The position numbers and the translations under genes were made by a program. The notes under the pieces are model-generated. The model was not told the origin of the DNA. It saw nothing but the letters and a program-made list of their open reading frames with translations, and did no database searches. A stretch of 64,000 nt of DNA, taken from contig JAQBOV010000079.1 in the NCBI GenBank assembly GCA_028287895.1, forward strand, positions 1 through 64,000, in the 5' to 3' direction. Below, piece after piece: positions 56,562 to 64,000 of this stretch. The first letter of the stretch is position 1, and each line of letters begins with the position of its first letter. This stretch comes from Mucilaginibacter sp. (GTDB lineage Bacteria; Bacteroidota; Bacteroidia; Sphingobacteriales; Sphingobacteriaceae).

Positions 56562-57908
56562 TTACAAGGTTTTAGTTAATGTTATGGCCCCTGCCCCAGA
56601 TTCAGCCTGGTAAAGCACATAATTGCCTTTTTCATCCTTTTTCACGGGTAGTTGACGGATATGTTTTCCTTGTATTTCCTTCACCTTTTTCCATCCTGAC
56701 GGCACATAAGTTTTGAGCGTTAAAGGCAGGTCATACATTTTGCGATCCAGCGAGTCGGTCAGTTTCACGGTGATTTTACCATTATTTTTACTCATGTTTA
56801 CTTTAGCAGCTTCGCGTTCGCGCATATACCTTGTTACATCGCCAAAAGTAGCCACCCAAAGCTGGTCTTCTTTACTTCTAATGTATTGAAAATACTCATC
56901 AAGCAGGGTACTGGACACGGGCTCGTAGCCTAATCCGTCTATCCCATGAAAAACCAAAACCAGCCAGGTATTATTTTTAGCGGCAGCAGTATCCACCCAT
57001 GATTTCATTAAGGGCAATGGCGTTTTGGTAGTGGCGCCACGCTGCCATTGGATATAATCTTTGTCGGTAGTGCCCGGTGTTTGTTTGCTGGCACGATCAA
57101 TTTCCTTTAACCAGGGCTCCGGCATCCTGTTTCGCAGGGCCGGATAAATTTTATAGGCAATTTGCATCACCCTTTCATTTTCATAGCCATAAGGTACTTC
57201 GCACGAGAAGGTGTATTTGGGTCCCAACTCCCTCAGTATATCTTCTCTGCTTTTTTCAAGCTCATAACGGATATTGGCTTCGTCCAGGCCGGGCATAGTG
57301 GCATGCGTAATGGAATGGCTGGCAATTTCATATCCTTCGGCAGCGTCCTTCCTGAAATCGTCCCAGGTTGAGCCGATAGCTTCCTTATATTCGGGACAAG
57401 GCTCATAACCCGGTTTAAACTCGCCGTGGCGTACTTGAGTATATAATGAATCCATTAGTTTAAAAGCCCGGTCTTTATGACCTCGATCGTACATTCCTCC
57501 GGCTTGGGTATGATAGGAGATAGTACCGATATAACCCAGGTAGCCTGCTGCTGAACATCGTTCTAAAAAGTTTTGGTCGTTGGCGGGCACCGTTTCCGAC
57601 TCCTTAATAATTTCCCGTACCGGTCTGCCGACGAATTTGCCCTGGTATTTTGAACCTTTGATGGGCCCGGTAATAACAAAAAAAGTAGCCGGTATTTTCA
57701 GCTGCTCCATAACAGGCAATGCTTTTAAAAATTGGTTCCTTGAAGCATCATCATAGGTGATCGAGACTGCCCCATTTCTGCCATACTGCCACTCGGTGAC
57801 TGTTGTGGTGCCTGCAGCAGTTTGCTGCCCTTTGCATAGCATGGCCTTGAAGCTAATGGCGACGCAAAGAAAGAGAACTTTTAGGTTTATTTGCCTGGAA
57901 GGATACAT
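56562..57908 (-). CDS. polysaccharide deacetylase (CE4) family protein
   Basis: A 448-residue secreted enzyme. A signal-like start (KVLFLCVAISFKAMLCKGQ) is followed by a NodB-type domain, with the catalytic DD motif as SITYDDASRNQF (about 49-60) and the metal HxxxH region as IASHSITHA. VLVFHGIDG lies near the end of the barrel. A C-terminal beta domain (about 370-445) is extra. It would remove N- or O-acetyl groups from a glycan in the periplasm. A second deacetylase is at 60300-61106. Confidence 0.88.
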   Translation of the reverse strand: MYPSRQINLKVLFLCVAISFKAMLCKGQQTAAGTTTVTEWQYGRNGAVSITYDDASRNQFLKALPVMEQLKIPATFFVITGPIKGSKYQGKFVGRPVREIIKESETVPANDQNFLERCSAAGYLGYIGTISYHTQAGGMYDRGHKDRAFKLMDSLYTQVRHGEFKPGYEPCPEYKEAIGSTWDDFRKDAAEGYEIASHSITHATMPGLDEANIRYELEKSREDILRELGPKYTFSCEVPYGYENERVMQIAYKIYPALRNRMPEPWLKEIDRASKQTPGTTDKDYIQWQRGATTKTPLPLMKSWVDTAAAKNNTWLVLVFHGIDGLGYEPVSSTLLDEYFQYIRSKEDQLWVATFGDVTRYMREREAAKVNMSKNNGKITVKLTDSLDRKMYDLPLTLKTYVPSGWKKVKEIQGKHIRQLPVKKDEKGNYVLYQAESGAGAITLTKTL

Positions 57909-58000
57909 AACTCAAATATAATGGTTTACCATTACCCAGAGCGCTCCCGCAAATGTTATTAGCGATGTATCGGCATTGTTACTTGTAGTGAGGGACTCAG

Positions 58001-58037
58001 AACATTGAAAAGTGGGCATAAACCACTTTTCAATGTT
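58001..58037. terminator. 15-bp perfect inverted repeat after the NTF2-like gene
   Basis: AACATTGAAAAGTGG and CCACTTTTCAATGTT pair over GCATAAA. It lies eight bases past the stop of the NTF2-like gene on the minus strand, so it probably ends that transcript, although a long T run is missing. Confidence 0.6.
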
Positions 58038-58045
58038 TAATAAAG

Positions 58046-58426
58046 CTAATTATAAAAAAATTGTGAGCTGACAATTTTCCCGTTTTTGACTTCAAATACA
58101 CATAATTCGCTCATCTCGTTTCGGCCATGTTCTTTGTATGTTGCATCTATATCCATTGTACATGCAAAAAAGTTACCGCTTACAATCGGGTCCGAAATGT
58201 AAACGCTGTGTATTTCTTCAACTGAGCTGAACCATTGATTTGTACTTCCCAAAACGGCCTCTTTACCAACCGTTTTTCCTCCCATTGGCGAGCCTTCGGG
58301 TTCAAGGCTAACAATGTTATCATCGTACAATTCGTTTATAGCATCGACATTTTTGCCTTCACGGCAAAGGTCTACAAGTTTGTGTGCAACTTCTTGCGCT
58401 TTGGTGGTTTCGACTTGAGTACTCAT
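58046..58426 (-). CDS. NTF2-like (SnoaL) family protein
   Basis: A 126-residue cone-shaped NTF2-fold protein: a first helix (AQEVAHKLVDLCREGKNVDAI), NELYDDNIVSLEPEGSPMGGKTVG, then strands ending ELCVFEVKNGKIVSSQFFY. The fold hosts isomerases, hydrolases and stress proteins; no catalytic residue set can be assigned here. No signal peptide. Alone on the minus strand with a strong hairpin after it. Confidence 0.82.
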   Translation of the reverse strand: MSTQVETTKAQEVAHKLVDLCREGKNVDAINELYDDNIVSLEPEGSPMGGKTVGKEAVLGSTNQWFSSVEEIHSVYISDPIVSGNFFACTMDIDATYKEHGRNEMSELCVFEVKNGKIVSSQFFYN

Positions 58427-58702
58427 GGCTTTAAATTTTGAAGGTTAATTTTTAACAGGTTAACTGCAATCAGCAACAGTATTCATTACTGTTTGGTTTT
58501 TTAAATTTACGGACAATTTAGGATTGAGTTACACCGTATTGTTTAAATTTTTGTTAAAAAATCAACATGGCTGCGGGGCATCGTGACAGGTTTTCAGTGC
58601 CCGGCGGCAATGAATTATTTAAGTTCCTGAAAAAATTTAAAATCTATTATATATAAAGGGCAAAATCCCCGGCTAAACGGAGCTTTTGTCTAATAATAAA
58701 TC

Positions 58703-59290
58703 TTACCTGTTAAATATCATTCCTACTCTTCTGCCGTCAAATGTGATCGGATGTTTTTCCAGGAAATGCCTTAGCTTGCCGCCGTTATTTTTTTCAGATT
58801 GATACATTAACCCATCAAATATCAGCAGGAAGCCGCCCTGTAGTAAGATAGATGAACCATAACCTTTCATGATCGGGGAGTTTCGGGAGTCGCCGGCAAG
58901 TTTCAGGTAAAGTCCGGTTCCGATATAGGCAACGTCAAGGCCGCCATTGATGAGGAATATTTTCTCAAGTTTTTGCTGCTCTTTCAGCGTTTCTGCTGCT
59001 GTAAAGTGCTTTTTCCTGTCCCTTTGGAGTCCCGCATAACTGATTAATGCCGTGCCGAAATTAACGGAGCCCCAAATCACATTCATTTGATAGAAATACC
59101 TCGAGGTATTGGTTGTGGAATTAGCCCAGCCGATAGCTCCCGCACCCACATTTACAATTCCCCAACCGCCCAATACTTCCAAGCCTGCAGAAGTTGTTTT
59201 TATACGCGAATTATTAAAGCTTTTTAGCGAATCCTGTGCGAAAGCATATGAACAATATAGAATCAAAATTAAGGTAAGAACTTTTTTCAT
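58703..59290 (-). CDS. predicted envelope protein of unknown function
   Basis: A 195-residue protein with a signal-like start ending YAFAQ (about 18), then three or four hydrophobic helices with conserved glycines (LEVLGGWGIVNVGAGAIGWA, MNVIWGSVNFGTALISYAG, LDVAYIGTGLYLKLAG, LLQGGFLLIFDGLMY). It resembles a small Bacteroidota family without an assigned role (DUF6992-like). It ends in a basic tail. Neighbours give no clue. Confidence 0.7.
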   Translation of the reverse strand: MKKVLTLILILYCSYAFAQDSLKSFNNSRIKTTSAGLEVLGGWGIVNVGAGAIGWANSTTNTSRYFYQMNVIWGSVNFGTALISYAGLQRDRKKHFTAAETLKEQQKLEKIFLINGGLDVAYIGTGLYLKLAGDSRNSPIMKGYGSSILLQGGFLLIFDGLMYQSEKNNGGKLRHFLEKHPITFDGRRVGMIFNR

Positions 59291-59372
59291 CAGTTGGTTT
59301 TAAATGTACTAAAAATATATAGCTCGGAAAGCTTAGCTAATCGAGCAGGCAATCTTTTAAACGATGATTTAA

Positions 59373-60245
59373 TTAAAAGGGTTTTGTCAAAAACTTTAGT
59401 ACCTCTTGCTCTGTCCCGGTGAATGGTCCCGGCGATTCCATTTTCCGGCTGGCTATTGCGGCTGCAAACTGCCCGGCTTCCTGTATTCCTTTGCCTTTTA
59501 CGCGCTGGTATAAATACCCGGCCATATAAGTATCGCCGCAGCCGGTAGCATCCATTACCATTTGGGGTTTATATGCCGGGATCTGATAAAAAATGCCATC
59601 ATTATAAATAACCGAGCCCATGCTGCCGTTGGTGATCACTACTTCTTTTACGCCCCATCGGGCCAAAAGCTTTGCGCCCTTGCTTACTTCTTTGTGGCCG
59701 GTCAATACTTTCATTTCGGCTTCATCGGCTTTCAGGATATCTACGTATTTCAAAGCTTCCTTTTTTTCGGGCCAGTCAACAGGGTACACCTTTTTATTTT
59801 CAACCTTACGCAAATAGCCTTGCGCATCTAAAGATACCATGCCTTTGCCGGCTAAAGTTTTGATCAGCTCGACAGAAATATCATCAGCAAGCAATGGCCC
59901 CAGGTGATATATCCTGGCATCTACCTGCTGCAACTGCTCAGCGGTGAAAGGGTCAGCCTTTTGTAATACGTTTTGTGTACGGTGGTCCTGGTCATCGGCA
60001 TAAATATTCTCGAAATATACGGTATGAGCGCTTGGCTGCACTTTCACTTCGATGCCTTTATCCCGAAGGGCGCTTACATAATGCATTTCACTTTCTGCAA
60101 GTGCAGTCACCAGAAGATAGTTCACATCCAGGTTGCCAACCGCGTAGGAAAAATAATAAGCCGTTCCACCCGCCATATGCATCACTGCTTGGGTGGTAAC
60201 TACTTTATCGGATGTAATATGTCCTATGCAACAGATGTCGTACAT
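59373..60245 (-). CDS. PfkB family carbohydrate/nucleoside kinase
   Basis: A 290-residue kinase of the ribokinase fold. GGTAYYFSYAVGNL near the N terminus is the sugar-binding GG motif. DATGCGDTYMAGYLYQRVKG at about 235-254 is the PfkB signature 2, with the catalytic base Asp and the anion hole. It phosphorylates a sugar or nucleoside with ATP; which one is not clear. Single gene, divergent from nothing obvious, followed by the deacetylase gene upstream on the same strand. Confidence 0.88.
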   Translation of the reverse strand: MYDICCIGHITSDKVVTTQAVMHMAGGTAYYFSYAVGNLDVNYLLVTALAESEMHYVSALRDKGIEVKVQPSAHTVYFENIYADDQDHRTQNVLQKADPFTAEQLQQVDARIYHLGPLLADDISVELIKTLAGKGMVSLDAQGYLRKVENKKVYPVDWPEKKEALKYVDILKADEAEMKVLTGHKEVSKGAKLLARWGVKEVVITNGSMGSVIYNDGIFYQIPAYKPQMVMDATGCGDTYMAGYLYQRVKGKGIQEAGQFAAAIASRKMESPGPFTGTEQEVLKFLTKPF

Positions 60246-60299
60246 GGAATTGAATATGAATAGGGCAAGATAGTAATTTGATAAGAATTGGGCTTATCG

Positions 60300-61106
60300 T
60301 CATTCACCTTTTTGAATATCCTTTATCTTCTCGGCAACATCAACCATGGGGGCTATCCATATTTCTTTTTCGTGCGCTTTGAGGTAATGCAACAGTTGGC
60401 TGTGATCCGTTAAACCTACGTTAAGGTCATGACCGCCGCCTACGCCATGGAATAAAAACACAACAAGGGTATGCGTTTGCTGCGCCTTTTTTACCAGGTT
60501 GATCATATACTCGGCCGACTGCCCATTAATGGCGTAACAATTAATATTATCTAATTTTACCTGGGTTGCCGTCTGCATACCGTCATCTGTTCCCCTGGCG
60601 GCAACAAAATCATTTTTAAGCATATCGTAAAAGTATACCTCGCCGATGTTTCTGTCGCCGCAGGGATAGGCAAAGGTTCTTTTGCTCTTGCCGTCGATTG
60701 CTTTCAGCAAAATATTGGTCGCCCTTATCTCATTAACAGCCCTGCCTACCGTATACTTACGCAGGTCAACTTCGGCTGTTACAAAACTCCGGTCGCCCGG
60801 GCCGCCATCGCAGGGGTGGAACAGGGTATGATTGCCAAGCTCGTGACCATGTTTGGCAGCCAGCCGCCAGGCAGCCATTCGCTTATTAACCACCTCGGAT
60901 GAGCCGATCAGATAGAATGTCCCTTTCAATTTTAATGAATCCAATGCCGGGATGGCATTGTCGAGATCAGCATCAATGGCATCATCATAAGTAAGCACTA
61001 CAGCGCAGGGCTTATTGTTCCAGGGTTTGGTGGTTTGAGCATAGGTAACCGGGCCTGCTACCAATAGCAACAGGGTTATTATAATCGGTGGTTTAAGGTT
61101 TGTCAT
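60300..61106 (-). CDS. polysaccharide deacetylase (CE4) family protein, second
   Basis: About 268 residues. I use ATG 61106, giving a clean signal peptide (LKPPIIITLLLLVAGPVTYAQ), rather than GTG 61124. The NodB core has VVLTYDDAIDADLDNAI (catalytic Asp pair), HGHELGNHTLFHPC (metal HxxxH), FAYPCGDRN and VVFLFHGVGGGHD. It is shorter than the other deacetylase and lacks the extra C-terminal beta domain. It probably deacetylates a periplasmic or extracellular glycan. Confidence 0.9.
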   Translation of the reverse strand: MTNLKPPIIITLLLLVAGPVTYAQTTKPWNNKPCAVVLTYDDAIDADLDNAIPALDSLKLKGTFYLIGSSEVVNKRMAAWRLAAKHGHELGNHTLFHPCDGGPGDRSFVTAEVDLRKYTVGRAVNEIRATNILLKAIDGKSKRTFAYPCGDRNIGEVYFYDMLKNDFVAARGTDDGMQTATQVKLDNINCYAINGQSAEYMINLVKKAQQTHTLVVFLFHGVGGGHDLNVGLTDHSQLLHYLKAHEKEIWIAPMVDVAEKIKDIQKGE

Positions 61107-61207
61107 TTTCTTCGTCTGAATCACAATCTGCGGAATTATTAAATTTACAGAATTTCGAATACGCGTAAATAATGGCCTCTGGTAATTATTTTTCTGTAAA
61201 TTCTGAC

Positions 61208-62551
61208 TCAGACCCCATAAATATTCTTCGCCAGAAATGCATTTCTGAATTTCCCCTGCGGGTCGTGATCGGCGGCCAGTTTTTTAAAATCCGCCAGTTT
61301 TTCATAGCGGGATTGCAATATTTCGGGCGATAAGGTGAATATCTTTCCCCAATGCGGCCGCGGCTTAAAGGGTGCCAATTCCTTTTCAATGAGGGGAAGT
61401 AATTTCAGCACGGCCTGGGTTTGCTGTTTCCAGGTAAAGTGAATGGTAACCGAGGTTTGCTTGTAACATGGGCTCATCGATAAATTATCTGCTGCAATGG
61501 TGCGTATCTCGGTAATAAACAGGTGCGGGCCGATCTGCTTACCTAAGCGCGAAACGGCTTCGATAGCCTCCACTGCTTGATGCAGCGATACAAAATATTC
61601 CGACTGCAGTTCTTTGCCGCTGCTGGGCGTAAATCCCATTTTGAAATGCGGCAAACGTTCATACCAGGGGCCGGGTACGCCCATTTGATCAGTGCAGCTC
61701 TCGGCAGAATGGTCTATTATCGGGTGCAGGTTTTTTGTGGCCGCTTTTGCCCCGTAAAATTCGGGCTGGTTGTGGTCTTTATCGGTATCGATGCGGCTTT
61801 TTATCCAAACCTCGTTGATACTGTCGCTTTGCCAGTCGGTAAACAGGCTGACGCTATACCCGGCCGAAACGATCTGCTCAAAATGTGGTTTCAGTTGTGT
61901 CATGGGCAGCTTTAAAAAAACACGCTGGCGCATCATATAAGTTGGCTGAATTTCGAGCGTAACTTTGGTGATAATGCCCATCGCGCCAAGCCCTACCACC
62001 GCGGCGTTTAGCTTTTCAGGGTCTGCAGCTTTTGAGAGCTGAATAATGCTCCCATCGGCTATCACCATTTCTAAACCGGTAACAGCCGAAGCCAGGTTGC
62101 CATTTTTAATGCCCGAGCCATGCGTAGCCGTAGTGATTGATCCGGCAACCGAAATATGGGGCAGCGAAGCCAGGTTATGCAGGGCAAAACCATGCTGATT
62201 GAGGTAGGGGGCGAGTTCGCCGTACTTGATGCCTCCTTCTACCGTCACCGTGTGCGCCTTTGCATCCAGGGACACCACTTTGTTGATTTCTTTGGTCGAT
62301 AGCAGGTCGTCTTTGCTATCGGCAATGGTGTTGAAACAATGCCTTGTGCCCAGGGCTTTCAGTTTGGCGTGTTTTTTTACAAGCTGCTGTACCTGTTCAA
62401 CTGTTTTCGGGTATTGTACATTCTCTGTACTGTAAGTGAGGTTTCCGGCCCAGTTTTTTAATCTCGGGGCCTGTGCCCAGCCGCTGAGCGATGATAACAG
62501 GGGAGTGGCCATTAAGGTAGTGCTTAATTGTATAAAGGCTTTTCTTCTCAT
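61208..62551 (-). CDS. FAD-dependent sugar/alditol oxidase (vanillyl-alcohol-oxidase fold)
   Basis: About 447 residues from ATG 62551; a TTG 62572 start would add seven residues and is less likely. A twin-arginine-like start (MRRKAFIQLSTTLMATPLLS) is followed by the PP-type FAD domain: KLKALGTRHCFNTIADS, GGIKYGELAPYLNQHGFAL and SVAGSITTATHGSGIKNGNL. The C-terminal cap ends in HPHWGK-like RPHWGKIF, typical of xylitol/alditol and aldonolactone oxidases. It oxidises a polyol or sugar lactone with O2, outside the cytoplasm if exported. Confidence 0.88.
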   Translation of the reverse strand: MRRKAFIQLSTTLMATPLLSSLSGWAQAPRLKNWAGNLTYSTENVQYPKTVEQVQQLVKKHAKLKALGTRHCFNTIADSKDDLLSTKEINKVVSLDAKAHTVTVEGGIKYGELAPYLNQHGFALHNLASLPHISVAGSITTATHGSGIKNGNLASAVTGLEMVIADGSIIQLSKAADPEKLNAAVVGLGAMGIITKVTLEIQPTYMMRQRVFLKLPMTQLKPHFEQIVSAGYSVSLFTDWQSDSINEVWIKSRIDTDKDHNQPEFYGAKAATKNLHPIIDHSAESCTDQMGVPGPWYERLPHFKMGFTPSSGKELQSEYFVSLHQAVEAIEAVSRLGKQIGPHLFITEIRTIAADNLSMSPCYKQTSVTIHFTWKQQTQAVLKLLPLIEKELAPFKPRPHWGKIFTLSPEILQSRYEKLADFKKLAADHDPQGKFRNAFLAKNIYGV

Positions 62552-62684
62552 GGTTATAATTGGTTGATACAAGGTAGCAGTAAAATTCGGGAAATGGAGC
62601 CGGGGGAAAAAGTAAAGTCTTAAGTCGGAAGACTTAAGACTTGAACAAGGGAGTTTGCCCGCGGCCCGGGCTCTTTGCAGGGCT

Positions 62685-64000
62685 TTACCTCCAGTCGGCC
62701 CAGTTGCTTTGTATTGCCCAATTGACTGTTCCTATGGCCCCACGGTAAGTTACCTGGTTAAAAAAGGAATTTGTAAAATCAACCCCGGTAAAATCGGCCC
62801 CGGATAGTGCCGGTGATCCACTGGCAGGAGTAAGGTCAGGCGCACCGGTGGCATACATTGCTTTCAGTTTCATATCAGCTGATGCCACAATAACCGAATC
62901 TTTATTTACTGAATTGGTCAGAAAGATCGTTAAAGCAGGGTCGGCTACTACGGCTGTTACCTGGTCCCAGCAAAACGTGCGGGCAGTAGTATCAGCCTGT
63001 ACCAGGTTGCTTCTGAATTCAGCATGGTCATCGGCTAATATTAACGGACGAGTTCTAGGACAAACCATAAAGGCACCTTCCGAATATTCGGCTACCACCG
63101 AGTTTCTTATGGCCAAACGGGTTGCCTTGCGCATGTATACACCCTGGTTAATATTGGTTTTAGTGGCATCAATCCCTTGCGGGCCGATAATGGTCATGTT
63201 GGAGACTACCGGACGGGTCAAAGGCGCATTGGTGGTGGGGACCGAATCATTATAGCTTTCCAAGCCATTGGCACGCAGCGCCTGTGAGGATGCATGCGTG
63301 CGGTAGCCAATTAAAAACTGCAGATTCCCCTGATAACCCAGGTCGAAGTCGAAATCATCATCTCCGCAGTTATAGCTGATCAGATGTGTGGCATTTACCG
63401 TGCCGCCCACAAATTGAAAACTATCATCATTAGAATATTTTACCATTACATTATCCACCCTGGTTGCCGAGCCCACACCTGCCATAACCAGGCCGCTTGC
63501 TTTATCCACCGCCCATTCATCCTCAGCAGGCGGGTTGATTCCCCCGGTGTACTCAAGTCTTAAATAAGTAATTGACCCTGAATTGTCAGCCGGCATATTT
63601 CCGCCATACTGCGTGTCGGCCGAAGCATGTAAACCGGCGACATTACCCGTTACAACGTTTGTTGGTGCACTGCCCAATAAAATAATAGCTCCCCAGTCGC
63701 CCGGCGCTTTTGTTGCCGCTGCCGAGGTAAATACAACGGGTTTGTCGGCTGTCCCGTTTATAAATATTTTAGACCCCCTGGTGATCACCAGCACGCTTTT
63801 GTTTGCAGGCTGGTCATTTACCTGTGCAGATACGATAATGCCCGCAGGGACGGTCAGCGTAGCATTGTTTTTGACATACACCTGCCCTTTTAAAAAATAA
63901 TTTTTATTGGCATCCAGTGTAAGGTCGGCGGTGATGGTACCCTGCAGGGTATCTGTTTTTCTCCCGTTGTTACTAATATTATTATTAACAGAGGGTTTGT
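62685..64000 (-). CDS. large surface protein, 3' part (5' end beyond the window)
   Basis: The reading frame is open to the window edge: upstream of residue VYVKNNATL it continues KPSVNNNISNNGRKTDTLQG and TITADLTLDANKNYFLKGQ. The readable ~438 residues are rich in Gly, Asn and Thr with parallel-beta-helix-like repeats (KSVLVITRGSKIFINGTADK, LIGYRTHASSQALRANGLE, GGTVNATHLISYN). Such proteins in this phylum are usually lipoproteins or cell-surface proteins. Function unknown. The frame stops at 62685. Confidence 0.8.
   Translation of the reverse strand, partial: KPSVNNNISNNGRKTDTLQGTITADLTLDANKNYFLKGQVYVKNNATLTVPAGIIVSAQVNDQPANKSVLVITRGSKIFINGTADKPVVFTSAAATKAPGDWGAIILLGSAPTNVVTGNVAGLHASADTQYGGNMPADNSGSITYLRLEYTGGINPPAEDEWAVDKASGLVMAGVGSATRVDNVMVKYSNDDSFQFVGGTVNATHLISYNCGDDDFDFDLGYQGNLQFLIGYRTHASSQALRANGLESYNDSVPTTNAPLTRPVVSNMTIIGPQGIDATKTNINQGVYMRKATRLAIRNSVVAEYSEGAFMVCPRTRPLILADDHAEFRSNLVQADTTARTFCWDQVTAVVADPALTIFLTNSVNKDSVIVASADMKLKAMYATGAPDLTPASGSPALSGADFTGVDFTNSFFNQVTYRGAIGTVNWAIQSNWADWR

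Overview
The window looks like a chromosomal segment of a Bacteroidota bacterium, most likely Sphingobacteriaceae (Mucilaginibacter/Pedobacter type). The reasons are many start-proximal TAnnTTTG promoter boxes with almost no Shine-Dalgarno sequences, and lineage-typical proteins: DUF3822 beside rsmD, bTHX, a BatA-type protein, DUF4199, DUF1801, GH3 beside GT2 enzymes, and a SusD-less GH20 hexosaminidase with a PA14 tail. The assignment is inferred from gene content, not from a database search.

Layout. 1-10 kb: tRNA-Lys, a YbiT-like ABC-F ATPase, pyrE/NUDIX divergent on one shared CATG, coaD, a DUF4406-like/NudK operon facing a DeoR regulator, DUF3822-rsmD, a RecD-like helicase and a membrane histidine kinase. 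10-24 kb: clpB, a lectin-fold protein, DUF2461, a PAS-PAS-HisKA protein without a kinase domain, tandem HEAT-like paralogues, an M16 peptidase pair whose second gene carries an in-frame TAA, guaB, a LOG-family gene and a decayed cupin gene. 24-33.6 kb: two lone receivers, tRNA-Thr, then an AT-rich accessory stretch with an alpha/beta hydrolase, a PAS-LuxR regulator, an unknown secreted pair, and an acyltransferase / class III aminotransferase / KamA-like radical SAM / SemiSWEET cluster littered with decaying copies and ending at an IS-like repeat scar. 33.6-42 kb: DUF1801, an acyl-CoA carboxylase beta subunit between two copies of a 70-bp repeat, an M19 dipeptidase, trxB, bTHX, a GH20 enzyme and a lipoprotein. 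42-56 kb: aldo/keto reductase, DUF72, a BatA-like protein, a catalytically degenerate dihydroorotase, two DUF4199 proteins, rseP-dxr, and a GH3/membrane protein/GT2/GT2 operon. 56-64 kb: two polysaccharide deacetylases, an NTF2-like protein, a PfkB kinase, an alditol-oxidase-like flavoprotein and the 3' part of a large surface protein.

Most of the window is housekeeping. The accessory stretch at about 26.8-33.6 kb is the most unusual part. A short KamA homologue keeps the [4Fe-4S] cysteines, the PLP lysine and both aspartates that hold the lysine side chain in lysine 2,3-aminomutase. It sits with an ornithine-aminotransferase-like enzyme and repeated acyltransferase + SemiSWEET modules, which suggests a beta-amino-acid small-molecule pathway under decay. 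Other points are a probably leaderless pyrE whose start codon overlaps that of its divergent neighbour, an ABC-F protein with only one consensus ATP site, a dihydroorotase without metal ligands, and several pseudogenes readable in the gaps.
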